A stretch of DNA of 64,000 bases from Haberlea rhodopensis (GCA_907163345.1 CAJQUN010000511.1:1-64000), one strand, 5' to 3'. Shown: positions 1 through 12,098, numbered from the stretch's first letter. Program-made: numbers and translations. Notes: generated from the sequence alone by a model not told the origin.

Positions 1-432
1 TTCCAAATTTGATGAAAGTTGACAGCACCTTCACAACTCATCGGTCTTCATTTTGATTGGTGGGTTTCGATTTTGGAGCTCCGAGACGCAGATCTAGTGG
101 CTGGAACAGTAGCTACGAATTTTGGTGATTTCTTACCAAACTTTTGTTCTTGGTTGTTGATTCTTGTATTGATTGTTGAGCATTTGTGGTGAGCATTTGT
201 GTTGGTATGCTGCTGTAAAAACTCATATCTCTTTGATTATAGTGGATTTGATTAGGTCTCGTAGGCCTCGTGGTTTTTACTCTTCAAGTTGAAGGGGTTT
301 CCACGTTAAAAATATCGTATTGATTGATTATCGTTCTTGATGATATATTGCTCTATATTTGTGCTTCATTGGGTTTTTGATAGGTGAATTTTACCTACTG
401 GTTTGGGAATTATTGTTTAGCCTTTTCCAATA
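1..432 (+). repeat. 5' LTR of copia-1 (left-truncated by window)
   Basis: This stretch aligns almost base for base with 4721-5171, with scattered substitutions and small indels. It ends just before the primer site. The terminal CA seen in the 3' LTR has changed to TA here. Confidence 0.9.
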
Positions 433-435
433 GAG

Positions 436-448
436 TGGTATCAGAGCC
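436..448 (+). other. Primer binding site, initiator-Met tRNA type
   Basis: TGGTATCAGAGCC starts three bases after the 5' LTR end. It is the standard plant copia primer site complementary to the 3' end of initiator methionine tRNA. Confidence 0.9.
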
Positions 449-480
449 ATGTTATTTGTGTTGAGCTAAACTTGATTTGA

Positions 481-1345
481 ATGATGGAGGCAAATTTGAG
501 GAAAATGGTTTATTTGAATGGGACTAATTATCATAAATGGAAAGGAAAAATGAAAGATCTTCTATTTGTGAAAAAGCTGCATTTACCCAGTTTTTACTAC
601 TGAAAAACCTGAATCTAAAACTGAAGAAGAATGGGAGTTTGAGCATTTGCAAGTATGTGGCTTAGTCAGTTTTGAATCATATTGTGAAAGAGATGCATGC
701 TAAAACTCTGTGGGCTAAGCTTGAAATGTTGTATGCCTCGAAGACAGGAAGTAACAAACTTTTCTTATTAAAGCAGGTGATGCACTTGAGATATAAGGAA
801 GGGACTTCTGTATCTGATTTCTTAAATGAATTTCAGGGTTGTTTTGATATGTTTGTTGGAATGGGAGTGAAGTTTGATGATGAATTCAGGGACTCTGGTT
901 GCTTAATACTTTACCTGATTCTTGGGAGAACTTTCGTGTTTCATTAACTAATTCAGCTCCTAATGGTATTGTAACCATGCAGTATGTAAAAAGCGGTGTT
1001 CTAAATGTAGATATGAGAAGAAGGACACAAGTGCCTCAACTTCACAGTCGGAGGTTTTGGTTACAGAAAAACAGGGGAAGAAGTAAAAGCAAGGGTCTGA
1101 AAGGCAAAGATAGAGGCAGAAGTAAATCCAACAGATATGCCAATGTCAAGTGTTACAAATGTGGCTACAATGGACACATAGTGAAGTATTGTCAACGACC
1201 ACAGAAAGAAAACAAGTGGAAAAGGGAGAACAAGTCTGCTGATAAGAAAGATGATGATAACAGTGACCGTGTTGCTACCACTACTATAGATGATCTTGTT
1301 ATTATATATTATGCGAATATGATTAATTTGGTCTGTCACGTAACC
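481..1345 (+). pseudogene. copia-1 gag (nucleocapsid/capsid), frameshifted
   Basis: The ATG at 481 opens a short frame with an NGTNYHKWK motif typical of copia Gag N-termini, which stops near 603. Homology continues in another frame at 672-947 and a third at 899-1345. A basic stretch rich in Arg, Lys and Ser precedes a CCHC zinc knuckle (CYKCGYNGHIVKYC, C-x2-C-x4-H-x4-C) near 1150-1191. Gag of this type packages element RNA in cytoplasmic virus-like particles. At least two frame changes make it non-functional. Confidence 0.88.
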
Positions 1346-2690
1346 TGTTGGGTAGTTGATAGTGTGGTGCATCCTTCCATGTTGCATCGAAGAAGGAATT
1401 CTTCTCGTCTTACACTTCAGGTGATTTTGGAGTATTGAAGATGGGTAATGGTGGTTTATCAAAAGTGGTTGGTACTGGAACTGTTTGCTTAGAAACCACA
1501 ATGGTACAAAATTGGTACTTGAAGATGTCAGACATACCCCATATATTCATTTGAATTTGATCTCTACAGGTAGATTGGATGATGTTGGGTTTTGCAACAC
1601 TTTTGGTAATGGAGTTTGAAACTCACCAGAGGCTCTTTGGTTGTGGCTCGAGGTAAGAAGTGCTCCAGTTTGTACTTGATGCAGGGTTTGATTTCTGGTA
1701 ATTCAGTAAATGCAGTTAGATGTGAAAATGTCTGAATTATGGCACAAGAGACTCAGTCACATGAGTGAAAATGAGTTAATTGTTTGGCTAAAAGAGTTAT
1801 ACTTTCTGAGTTAAAAGGTGCAAAATTGGTAAGATGTGGTCATTGTCTAGCTGGAAAACAGAGAAGGGTTTCCTTCCAAGTCATCTTCCGCACAGAAAAT
1901 CTGATTTGCTAGAGTTAGTACACTCAGATGTTTGTGGTCCAATGAAGGTAAAACCACGTGGTGGTGCACTTTACTTTGTTTCTTTCATTGGTGATTATTC
2001 AAGAAAACTTTGGGTTTATGTTTTGAAGTCCAAAGACCAGGTTTTTGGAGTATTCAAAGAATTTCAGGCTTCCGTTGAAAGACGGACAGGAAAGAAATTG
2101 AAATGCATCCGCACTGATAATGGTGGTGAATATCGTGGACCATTTGATGAGTATTGCAGACAGCAAGGGATCAGACATCAGAAGACACCTCCTAAAACTC
2201 CTCAGTTAAATGGCTTGTCAGAAAGGATGAACAGAACATTGATGGAGAGAGTTAGATGTTTGCTTTCAAGAAGCAAAATTACCTGGATCCTTCTGGGGTG
2301 AGGCATTGTATACTGCTACTAATGTAATCAACTTGTCTCCTACTGTTGCATTGCAGACTGATGTTCCTGACAGAGTTTGGTATGACAAAGATGTCTCTTA
2401 TAATCATTTTTGCGAGTATTTGGTTGCAAGGCTTTTATGCATGTGCCTAAAGATGAAAAATCTAAGTTGGATGTCAAGATTAGACAGTGTATCTTCATTG
2501 GTTATGGCCAACATGAATTTGGCTACAGATTCTATGATCTCATTGAGAAGAAACTTGTTAGAAGCCGTGATGCAGTTTTCATAGAAAATCAAACCATTGA
2601 AGATATTGATAAGGCAGATAAGCCAGAGTGTCAGACTCAAGGTGACTTGATAGAATTTCAGCCCAGCTCCTATGACACAGATACCTAATG
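1346..2690 (+). pseudogene. copia-1 pol, protease and integrase part, broken
   Basis: Remnants of the aspartic protease begin near 1351 (WVVDS), but an extra TG disrupts the expected D-S-G site. The integrase zinc-binding HHCC region is visible near 1737-1860 (LWHKRLSHMS, then CGHC). The catalytic core runs 1834-2301: first Asp in HSDVCGP, second Asp in TDNGGEY at 2116, and Glu at 2221, 35 codons later. All three acidic residues survive, but the frame shifts at about 2290 and again near 2400. Integrase would join element cDNA to the chromosome. Confidence 0.88.
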
Positions 2691-4505
2691 CAACTGGAAC
2701 TGAAAATCAGAATGATGCAGAAATGAGGTTCAGAATGATGTGTTGAACATGGCCACGAAACTGCAAAAGATGGTAGATGCTCCATTACATGTTGTTGATG
2801 CACATGTACATGATATTATAGGAGCACCTGATATTCCCTCAGGGGAATCTACTAGAGATCGCAGACCATTCATTTGTTATCCGCCCGATGAGTATAATAC
2901 TCGTGACTGATGGGGAGAACCAGAAGATTTCCAAGATGCTATGGAAAAGTAAGATAGGATGAGTAGGTCAAAGCATTGAAAGATGAAATGGATTCTCTAT
3001 ATGAAAATCAAACATTTGATCTTGTTCAGGTTACCGAAAGATAGAAAGGCACTGAAGAGTCAATGGATTGACAGGGTAAAGCATGATGAAAAATACATCT
3101 CATCCACGATATAAAGCCAGATTAGTGCTAAGGGTTTTGGTCAGAAAAATGGGATTGATTTTGGAGAAATTTTCTCACCAGTTGTGAAGATGTCATCAAT
3201 CCAAATTGTTCTGAGTTTGGCAGCCAGTCTTGATTTGGATATTGAGCACATGGATGTAACAAACTGCTTTTCTACATGGTGATATAGATGAAGAGATTTA
3301 CATGGAGCAAACTGATGGCTTTGTGGTGAAAGGAAAGGAGAATTTTGTCTGCAAATTAAATAGAAGCTTGTATGGTTTGAAACAAGCTCCAAGACAGTGG
3401 TATAAGAGTTTGAGCAAGTTATAACTCAACTGAACTTCATAAAGACTGCTTCTGATCATTGTGTATTTATGCATAGATTCTCTGATGATGATTTTATCAT
3501 TTTATTGCTTTATGTTGATGATATGCTTATTGTTGGTCAAAATTCTTTACGAATTGACAGGTTGAAGAATGCACTTTCTAAATCTTTTGCAATGAAAGAT
3601 TTAAGACCAGCAAATCAAATTCTTGGAATTGGGATCACTCATGATAGAAAGAACAAGAAATTGTGGTTGTCTCAACAAAAAGTACATTGAGGCGGGTACT
3701 TCGACGTTTTGAAATGGATAAGGCTAAAGTGGTAAGCACCCCTCTTGCTTCACACTTTAAGTTAAGCAGTAAATAGTCTCCTTCTAATGATGAAGAGAAG
3801 AGAGACATGGCAAGAGTTCCTTATGCATCAGTTGTGGGCAGCTTAATGTATGCTATGATTTGCACGAGACCTGATTAGCTCATGCAGTTGGCACAGTTAG
3901 TCGATTTCTATCTAACCCGGGTAGAGAGCATTGGTTTGCAGTGAAGTGGATTATGAGATATCTTCGTGGCTCTACTGATTTGAGACTTTGTTTTGGGTCT
4001 GAAAAGCCTATGCTTGTTGGTTATACAGATTCAGATATGGCCGGGGGATTTGGACTCAAGAAAATCTACTTCAGGCTATTTGATTACCTTTGCAGGGGGA
4101 GCTGTAGCATGGCAATCCAAGTTGCAAAAATGTGTTGTTTTATCTACCACAGAAGCTGAGTTCATTGCAACTACTGGGGCTTGCAAATAGTTGCTATGGA
4201 TGAAGAAGTTTATGCATGGACTTGGATTCACTCAGGTGAGGTATGCATTATTTTGTGATAATCAAAGTGCTATTTATCTTGCTAAAAATGTAGCTTTTCA
4301 TGGTAGATCAAAACATATCGATGTGAGGTATCATTGGATTAGAGATGTTTTGAACTCTAAATTGCTTGAACTTGAGAAGATTCATACAGATAGGAATGCA
4401 GCTGATATGATGACAAAAGTGGTGTCTCGTGAGAAGCTCAATTTTGTGTCGGGATGGCTGGCATCAACTTGCAGTGATGAAGTTGTTGCAGTGTCACCTC
4501 CCTAA
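2691..4505 (+). pseudogene. copia-1 pol, reverse transcriptase and RNase H part, broken
   Basis: RT sequence is recognisable from about 2930, with the catalytic YVDD intact at 3511-3522 inside LLYVDDMLIVG. RNase H wording follows: TTEAEFIATTGACK near 4148-4190, then a DNQSAIYLAKN segment and an SKHIDVRYHWIRD segment at 4258-4350. Stops and frameshifts occur near 2910, 3120, 3420, 3690, 3780 and 4187. In live relatives this converts RNA to cDNA; here it is a relic. Confidence 0.88.
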
Positions 4506-4510
4506 CCTCA

Positions 4511-4529
4511 TGGGCTGGAGGGGGAGATT
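4511..4529 (+). other. Polypurine tract of copia-1
   Basis: A GGGCTGGAGGGGGAGAT run directly precedes the TGTTGGG start of the 3' LTR. This is where plus-strand priming takes place. Confidence 0.85.
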
Positions 4530-5171
4530 TGTTGGGTCCATCCCTTATAAGAAATAAAGCATATAGTTGTAAAGCCCATTGTCAACTTTGTTATTTTTTT
4601 TGTTATTAATTTTATTTTTAACGAGAGAAAAGAGAGGAGGCAGTAAGCATTTCAGAAAAGAATAACAAAAAGGTATTCCTGGCAGATTTTTTCAAGTGCT
4701 AAATCGGAGGCTCATTCGTGTTCCAAATTTGATGAAATTTGGACAGCACCTTCACAACTCATCGGTCTTCATTCTGATTGGTGGGTTTCGATTTTGGAGC
4801 TTTGGAGACGCAGATCTGGTGGCTGGAACAGTAGTAACGAATTTTGGTGATTTCTTACCAAACTTTTGTTCTTGGTTGTTGATTCTTGTATTGATTGTTG
4901 AGAATCATTTATTGCTCTAAGTTGGTGAGCATTTGTGTTGGTTTGCTGCTGTAAAAACTCATATATCTTTGATTATAGTGGATTTGATTAGATCTCGTAG
5001 GCCTCGTGGTTTTTACTCTTCAAGTTGAAGGGGTTTTCCACGTTAAAAATATCGTGTTGATTGGTTATCGTTTTTGATAATATATTGCTCTATATTTGTG
5101 CTTCATTGGTTTGTTGATAGGTGAAGATTTACCTATTGATTTGGGAATTATTGTTTAGCCTTGTCCCAACA
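4530..5171 (+). repeat. 3' LTR of copia-1 (642 bp)
   Basis: It starts TGTTGGG and ends CCCAACA, a perfect terminal inverted pair. It aligns with 1-432. No paired palindrome array is present, unlike six other LTR families in this window. Confidence 0.9.
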
Positions 5172-5445
5172 TCTTGACAATCTATTAACTGATGCACTTA
5201 AATATTATATATGTGCTTCTTTCAATAGCAATGAAAAAGTCCCATTTTTCCCTTTATTCTGGATGTGGGACAAAAGTCCTAACATTAACAAAATAAAGGA
5301 AAAATGGCATGTTCCCATCTTATTTTCCCGGCATGGGTGGGGCGAAGAGCTTGGATATCAATGTCAAATGTTCGATCGAGGCATGAAGAAGATTACTTGG
5401 TTGGATATGGTAAATCAAGAAGTTGGTGAATGCTTCGAAGTTTAG
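5172..5445 (+). other. Unrecognised open frame next to copia-1, possible host exon fragment
   Basis: The frame is open from the LTR boundary to a TAG at 5443, about 90 codons. It has a high content of Trp and Phe, with motifs such as FPLFWMWD and ITWLDMVNQEVGECFEV. The only ATG lies inside the LTR, so any real start was lost or displaced. I do not recognise the family. It could be a host exon cut by the retrotransposon, a fragment of another transposon, or chance. Confidence 0.3.
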
Positions 5446-6463
5446 TGTTGGTTAAAGATTACTTGTTGAATCTCTTTGGTGGGAAATGGAAAAAAAAACA
5501 GAGAAGGATTATACAAATTTGGAACCTTGCTTTAGAAAATATTTGATTGATGATTTTACACTTATCTCCGATCAGCTATGTCATAAAAAATGTTAAATGA
5601 ATTAGTTATATTATCAATTGAGAAAAAAATTGAAGATCTTGATCATGCAAAGTCAACATTTTTGCTGCCAAAACGGTATGATGAGTACAATTTAAATGAT
5701 TATTTATAATATTTTAAATTTATTATTTCATTACAAATATTTTGAATATTATATATTGTTGTCTTTTATATTTATCTGTACTCCGCAACTTTAGTTCTGA
5801 AAAACTTTAGTGAACCCTATTACATGAGGCGTCCAAGCTCAACACAGACCTAAAAAATCTTGTGTAGTGACCTGTTTACACATTTTAACTCATGATATCA
5901 GGGACGAGACCATAAATGAGCTAGACTGAGCTGCAGCCTAGTCTAGCCCGCTTAAATTTTCTTGTTAAATAGTAATTTAGTGTTTACAATATTAAATTTA
6001 AGAGAAATATTCGGGCCAAAAAATCAGCACAACATTAAATATCCCAAAACTTTTAATAGTTAGGATGCAAAAAAAACCAGTATGAATTTAATTTAAAATT
6101 AAAATCAGCATTTTGGATTTCAATTTAAATTTTTACCCTGGCCCCCATAAAGAATCCATCATTGTTTAAAAGATGAGGAAATTACAGTTTTTAAAACATC
6201 TTTCAACTAAATCTCCCAAAAAAAATCTTTTTCAACTAAATACACATTATAAAAAACTTCTTTCAACTAAGTCTATTTTATCAAACCCTAATCTAATTAA
6301 TTCATTTTTAGAGCTTAAAATACCCCTGTTTTAATAAAAGAATAACCATTAGAAAAGTGAGCCTACCAGCTGCATCTCTCTGATTCCTAAACCCTTCTGA
6401 AATCCCACCCAACTATTTAATCTACTCAATTTAATTGATCAGAAATGGCTGGACCTGGCACTT
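5446..6463. other. AT-rich non-coding DNA
   Basis: No convincing coding region, RNA gene or LTR was found. At 5851-5860 a TTGTGTAGTG appears, which read on the minus strand resembles a CACTA transposon end, but no partner was found. Confidence 0.6.
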
Positions 6464-6637
6464 CGATCAAATGCTCTCGTACCAATAACTATTGTTTTTG
6501 TTGATGGTTTTAAAAAATTAAAAAGTATCGGGGAGACAAATTGAAATTTTTATTTCCAAGCAATCTCTCTTCATCTCTATTTCTTCAATCCAAGCAAGTG
6601 AGCAATCTCTTCCCCTCAAAACGAAACCATTTTTTAA
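6464..6637 (+). repeat. Copy 1 of a ~170-bp duplicated segment
   Basis: The segment starts CGATCAAATGCTCT and ends at AAACCATTTTTTAA. It matches 7151-7174 joined to 12695-12852, so the second copy was later split by copia-2. The copies show scattered substitutions and small indels. It is preceded by an ATG (6444) opening a very short frame. Function unknown. Confidence 0.75.
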
Positions 6638-6740
6638 ATAATTGAGTGTGACGATAGTTTGATTTGTTGTTAAATAATGAGTGGGTGGATATGTATAAAC
6701 GACGATAGAAGAATTATAAAATGTCTGCTTCATCAATGTT

Positions 6741-7045
6741 AAGATGCGTCGTTTGTGTCTAGCGGTATATGTAAATATAATATAGATGCACCGCTTATGT
6801 TTGGTGGTGCATGTAATTTTCTAGCGGGTGCATGTAAGTTCATGCACCGCTAGACTCATGCGGTGCATGTAAATATAATATACATGCACCGCTTATGTTT
6901 GGTGGTGCATGTAATTTTCTAGCGGTGCATGTAAGTTCATGCACCGATGGACTCATGCGGTGCATGTAAATATAATACACATGCACCGCTTGAGTCTATC
7001 GGTGCATGTAATTTACATACATCGTTAGACACAAATGATGCACAT
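6741..7045. repeat. Tandem and self-complementary repeat (~98-bp unit), fold-back candidate
   Basis: ATGCACCGCT recurs at 6786, 6884 and 6981, giving a 97-98 bp period. Each unit holds GCATGTAA and its complement, so it folds on itself. The outer arms also pair: GTCGTTTGTGTCTAGCG near 6747 matches the reverse complement of CGTTAGACACAAATGATG near 7022. A TTGTAGTG at 7122-7129, read as CACTACAA on the minus strand, could be a CACTA-type terminus. A matching left end was not found. Confidence 0.6.
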
Positions 7046-7174
7046 GATTCATGTGGTGCTCCTTGTTTAAATTAAGTTTAACACCTTAATATATGCATGT
7101 GCACCATCATCTTTGACTGTATTGTAGTGTATTAGGTATGTAGATTAAGAACGATCAAATGCTCTGGTACAAAT

Positions 7175-7757
7175 TGTAGTACAAAATTTCTCTCAAATTG
7201 TATCTCGGGAATCAAAATAACAATGGCTTCAAAATAAGTTTTATGTCGAGGCGATATTTGTAATCTCCGTCCTTAAGACAATATTGTTTCGCTATGGTGC
7301 TAACGGTTTGCTATGGCAATTTGTCTCCCAAGATACAAATGACAATGACTTGTGATAGGAGCACTCCAAATCACAAGTCATCAAACCACAAATATTCAAA
7401 GCACTCAATTTGATGAACAACAAATGCTCTCAAATTTTACTAAAAAATGTGGTGTTGATTTCGAAAATCTGTGTTTAAAACAAGTTGGGATATGTTATAT
7501 ATATATATTGAACCAAAAATCAAGTCCAAATGACACCATTTGGAGGCAATATTTGGCCAAAAATCGCACCCAAACCTGAATGGACATACCATTTCAAAAA
7601 ACAAATACGGTGCTCGATCGATCGAGTAAAGTTCTCGATCGATCGAGCTACTATTCACAAGACCCGAAATTTTTCTGGTCCGCTCGATCGATCGAGCCAC
7701 TGTGCTCGATCGATCGAGCATGTTAAAAAACTTTTTATTTTAATTCAATTTCCAACA
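7175..7757 (-). repeat. 3' LTR of copia-2 (583 bp)
   Basis: It closely matches 12114-12694. It contains four CTCGATCGATCGAG palindromes in two pairs (7613/7634 and 7683/7705). A TATA-like run on the minus strand at 7496-7508 lies about 105 bp downstream of the array in element sense. Confidence 0.95.
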
Positions 7758-8411
7758 ATCCCCCACATGAATTAAATTAATGCATATATGCAATTGAGTG
7801 CTTTGGCGAACTATTATGGCATCTGGAGAGATAGCTTGCGGCTTTGAATCTTTCGTGGTAGTATTCAATCAGATTTACTTGACTTAATAGTGAACTTATA
7901 ATCTTGAACGATTTAGTCGTTGGTGTAAACCAAGACAATTGAACCTAAACCATAACAATTCTAACCTCCGTATTGGTTTCTTACGGTTGTGTCTGTTTCG
8001 GCCATGGACCACTCTTGGTTTCATAAGTGCTTTCCATTCTTTGAAGCGGTCACATTTCGCACTTACGTAGGTGATCTCCTAGAAGAGTATCCCGCTATAC
8101 TCCAACATATTCTAATATGTCTTAGGAATCATTAAAGACCTTTTGCCTATCCTCGTACCCTTTTTGCAGGCTACACCCCTTATCATAGGAATGGGTCGGA
8201 GATTAATTCTCCAAGGTGTTTATACAATCTTGTAGTTTGGTTGTCCCTTTTGAACCTAGATCTTGGGATCTTTAGTCACATAGGTTGGGTATCCACCACA
8301 AGATTTTGATTATAGGGTTTTAATCTCATTCCCCTTGATAAACTATATACTTGATCTCTAGGCAAGCCTTTCGTGAGCGGATCCAAAATATTTTCCTTTG
8401 ACTTCACGTAG
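7758..8411 (-). other. copia-2 3' non-coding region and polypurine tract
   Basis: Next to the LTR the minus strand reads ATGTGGGGGAT, a polypurine tract. The remaining ~640 bp has no recognisable coding sequence and separates the RNase H end from the LTR. Confidence 0.75.
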
Positions 8412-10221
8412 TCAATGGACATGATGCCATTTGAGATCAACTGTTATAGTATTGTGTCTACGACGTATATGTCTAGACTTACCATTATAAATGCTACTAT
8501 GTGCCCTTCCTATAGCAGATTGGCTATCACAGTGTATTTTAATTGCAGGCACAGGTTTTTCCCAACAAGGAATTTCTTCCAAGAAACTTCTAAGCCATTC
8601 GGCTTCTTCTCCCGCTTTATCCACGACACTGCAGCCCCTCCAATGGTAAACACATAACCACTTGTTGACTTGGAGTCTTGAGTGTCTGATATCCAATTTG
8701 CATCACTGTATCCTTCCAATACAACAGGATATCTTGTATAGTACAATCCATAGTTTAGGGTGTATCTTAAATATTTAAGTACCCTCCTCAATGCCTTCCA
8801 ATGGTCATTGTTTGGATTGCTCGTGAGTCTACTTAGTTTGCCAACCGCATATGTAATATCAGGACGTGCACAGTTCATGAGATACATGAGACTGCCAATT
8901 ATCCTTGAGTATTCTAACTGCATGACAGTGTCTCCTTTGTTTTTCACCAAAATGTAGATTCAGGTCATAGGGTGTTTTTTTTTTACAGACGACGTATCAT
9001 TCGCGAGAAATTTCTCGATTATTTTCTCAAAATAATGAGACTGCGACAATACTCGTCCTTCGGATATCTTGGAGATTTTAATTCCAAATATCACATCAGA
9101 TTCACCCATGTCTTTCATTTCAAAATGTTTTATTAACATTTTCTTAGTCGCGTTGATGATTTCTAAGTTGCTTCCCACTATGAGCATATCATCAACATAC
9201 AAGCATACTATTACATATGATTTAGGTGTGTTTTTCATATAAACGCATTTGTCACACTCATTAATTTGAAACCATTTGACAACATATTTTGTCAAAATTG
9301 TCATGCCATTGTTTCGGCGCTTGCTTAAGCCCATACAATGACTTAGCGAGTCTACACACATTTTTTTTCTTGTCCGGGAACAACAAACCCCTCGGGTTAT
9401 TTCATATAAATTTCCTCCTCAAGTTCCCCATTGAGGAATGCCATTTTTACATCCATTTGATGTATTTCTAAATTGTTTAGAGCAGCGATAGCAATGATCA
9501 CTCTAATGGACGTAATTCTCGTGACTGGTGAATATATATCAAAGTAATCAAGGCCTTCTTTTTGTCTATATCCCTTTGCCACGAGTCTCGCCTTGTACTT
9601 ATCAATTGAACCATCGGACTTATATTTCCTTTTAAGAATCCATTGCATTCTAATGGTTTACTTCCAGTTGGAAGGTCTACCAATTCGCACGTGTGGTTTT
9701 GCATTATGGATTCTATCTCGCCATTAATAGCCTCTTTCCACATAGAAGCATCAGGGCTAGATAAGGTGTCACTAACCAATCTTGGTTCATTGTCCAACAT
9801 ATATGTCATGAAGTCAGGACCATAAGTCTTAGCCACTTTGGTTCTCTTGCTTCGTCGTGGTTCTACTTCCTCAATAGAGTCACAGTTAGCGTCTTCATAC
9901 ACCCTTTTCTTATGGCTCATTTCCTTGTTAATTTTGTAAGGAAATACTTCTTCAAAAAATTCCACATTTCTTGATTCCATGATTGTACCTTCATGCACAT
10001 CACTTATTTCATATTTATGTACTAAAAATTGATATGCACTACTATTGTTAGCATAACCAATAAATACACAATCTATTGTTTTAGGCCCGATTTTCACTTG
10101 CTTTGGTTTTGATGCTTCTACCTTAGCCAAGCACCCCCACACTTTCAAGCATTTGTAGGAAGGCTTGTGACCTTTCCATAACTCATAAGAAGTTTCATCC
10201 TTACTTTTGTGTGGTATTTGT
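8412..10221 (-). pseudogene. copia-2 pol, reverse transcriptase and RNase H, broken
   Basis: Read right to left. The integrase C-terminal region and linker span 10148-9660, with motif VDCVFIGYANNSSAYQF-like wording. RT begins near 9648 (WILKRKYKSDGSIDKYKARL), continues through an HQMDVKMAFLNGELEEEIYM segment, and carries the catalytic YVDD in CLYVDDMLIVGSN near 9190. RNase H shows SKSTSGYVFTIGGAAVSW and HCDSQSAIGRAHSSIYNGKSRH at 8660-8430. Frames break near 9650, 9390, 8955 and 8560. Confidence 0.9.
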
Positions 10222-11290
10222 TTAGAATGTAGTTGGCCGACAGGATTGCTCCCCCCACAAGTTTTGTGGTAATCCAGAACTTATCAACATAGCATTCATC
10301 ATCTCTTTTAGAGTACGATTTTTACGTTCGGCAATACCATTTGCTTGTGGTGAATAGGGGGCAGTGGTTTGGTGAATAATGCCATACTCAGTGTAAAATT
10401 CTTCAAACGGTGCTCCATATTCTCCTCCTCTATCGCTTCGAACATTCTTTATCTTTTTGCTAAGTTGATTTTCAACTTCATTCTTGTATTGTTTAAATAC
10501 TCCCAAGGCCTCGTCTTTGCTTTTTAGCAAATAGACGTAACAATATCTCGTACAATCATCAATGAAATCAATGAAGTATTTTTTCCCACCTCTAGTTTCC
10601 ACAAACTTTAGATCACATAAATCCGTATGAATTAATTCAAGAGGTGTCGTAGTTCTTTCAATTGAATGGAATGGCGGTTTCATTAACTTGGCCTCGACAC
10701 AAGTCTCACACTTATGTTTCAAGTTAACATTCATTTGAAGCAATAAGTTTAACTTCACTAATTTGTTAAGTGAACCATAATTTACGTGACCTAAATGATC
10801 ATGCCATAAATTACAAGACTCAATCAAATAAGTAGAATCATTCACTTTATTGCTTTCACATTGGCGTTTAACCGTCATAACATTCATTTTGAATATGCTT
10901 TTCTCCATATAGCCTTTTCCTACGAAAACTCCATTTTTGGAGAGCACAATTTTTCAAGATTCTAAAACTAGTCTAAAACTCGCCTTGACTAGAGCCGATC
11001 CAGATATCAGGTTCTTTCGGATGTCGGGAACATGTAGGACATCAATCAAAGTCAATTCCTTTCCCGAAGTCATCTTTAGAACCACATTCCCCAGTCCAAT
11101 TACCCGAGATGTTGTGGAGTTTCCCATGTAGAGTTGACGCCCACTTATTGGAGTGTATGTGGAGAACATGGCCTTGTCCGAACACACATGTCGGGTACAC
11201 CGGAATCGACGAACATTCCATAGGATTGTCCACCAAGTTTGCTTCAAAGATCACAACGGTTAACATTAGATCATTCAAGTCTTCCGAGAT
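10222..11290 (-). pseudogene. copia-2 pol, protease and integrase part
   Basis: The protease lies at 11250-10954. Its active-site region is split between frames, with V-D-S-G readable in one and TRHVCSDKAMF in the next, so a frameshift falls in the catalytic loop. The integrase at 10947-10222 is one open frame: HHCC zinc region (LWHDHLGHVNY, then CETCVEAK), first Asp in HTDLCDLKF, second in RSDRGGEY, Glu in GIAERKNRTLKE. All three catalytic residues are intact. It is the best-preserved domain of the element. Confidence 0.92.
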
Positions 11291-12087
11291 CCGATCATGT
11301 TCGGTCACGTAGACTTGATCTTTTGCTTTCCCACGAGTATCTTTGTTACGACAATCCTTTTCCATGTGATTGGGTTTTCCACACTTACAGCATTTTCCTT
11401 TGAACTTTTTTGCCTTTCCACTGTTGGGGGCCGTACCATCAAACTTACGCTTTGATCCATTTTTTGTTCAACTAGGTTAGCCCGTGGTTCCATTTGAAAC
11501 CTGCCTTCCTCTCGGAATGTCCTTCTCGATTTGTAGTCGAACCACAGGTCTTCAAGACTCATCTCCTTTCGTTTGTGTTTCAGATAGTTCTTGAAGTCCT
11601 TTCACATAGAAGGCAATTTCTCAATCATAGCGGCGGACTTGGAATGAATCACTTATACTCATTCCATCCGCATAAATGCCATGAAAGATCACTTGTAGAT
11701 CTTGCACTTGCGCCATCACAGGCTTGATATCAACCATCTTGAAATCCAGGAACTGTTCAACTATGAATTTCTTCATGCCGGCATCCTCGGATTTGTACTT
11801 CTTTTCCAGCAATGCCCAGAGTTCCTTTGCTGTTTTCACAAGACAATAAATGTTATACAATTTATTGTCTAAAATTGTCTAACCCATTTAGGATGTAGTT
11901 CTTGCATATGAAGTCGCTTTGATTCCATGCATCCAGTGCCGCCCTCTTTCGGGTGTCAGTCTCTCCTTCTTCAACCGTAGGAGGCTCCTCGGTTAAGAAC
12001 ATTGCCAAACTTGAAATCGTTTCCATTGAACTTTTCAGGCCTTTCACCATGATGAACAGGAGTCGTTGTTGCACTCGAAGAAGCCAT
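11291..12087 (-). pseudogene. copia-2 gag, frameshifted
   Basis: The start codon at 12087 follows the primer region by about 25 nt. Typical copia Gag wording is split over several frames: AALDAWNQSDFICKNYILNGL (11960-11900), KTAKELWALLEKKYKSEDAGMKKF (11835-11765), and a CCHC knuckle CCKCGKPNHMEKDC near 11390-11345. Frame changes occur near 12030, 11870, 11640 and 11370. Not functional. Confidence 0.88.
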
Positions 12088-12098
12088 TGAATTGCTCG

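Larger units (their letters stand above)
1..5171 (+). mobile_element. Copia-1: decayed Ty1/copia retrotransposon, Tnt1/Tork-like
   Basis: The order is partial 5' LTR, initiator-Met primer site, gag, protease, integrase, RT, RNase H, polypurine tract and 3' LTR. Integrase lying before RT defines Ty1/copia. Reading frames are broken at many points, so the copy cannot be autonomous. Base 1 aligns with base 4721 of the 3' LTR, so about 191 nt of the 5' LTR lie outside the window and the target duplication cannot be checked. Assignment to the Tnt1/Tork side rests on the integrase and RNase H wording and is an inference. Confidence 0.93.

Noticed and set aside
5851..7129. Complete CACTA transposon between TTGTGTAGTG and TTGTAGTG
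   Set aside because: Both motifs face the same way, so they cannot be the two inverted ends of one element.
7530..7775. Frames reading SIDRAxxSIDR across CGATCGATCG repeats as repeat proteins
   Set aside because: Any frame through the palindromes yields Ser-Ile-Asp-Arg or Arg-Ser-Ile. They recur in unrelated LTRs and lie upstream of TATA boxes.
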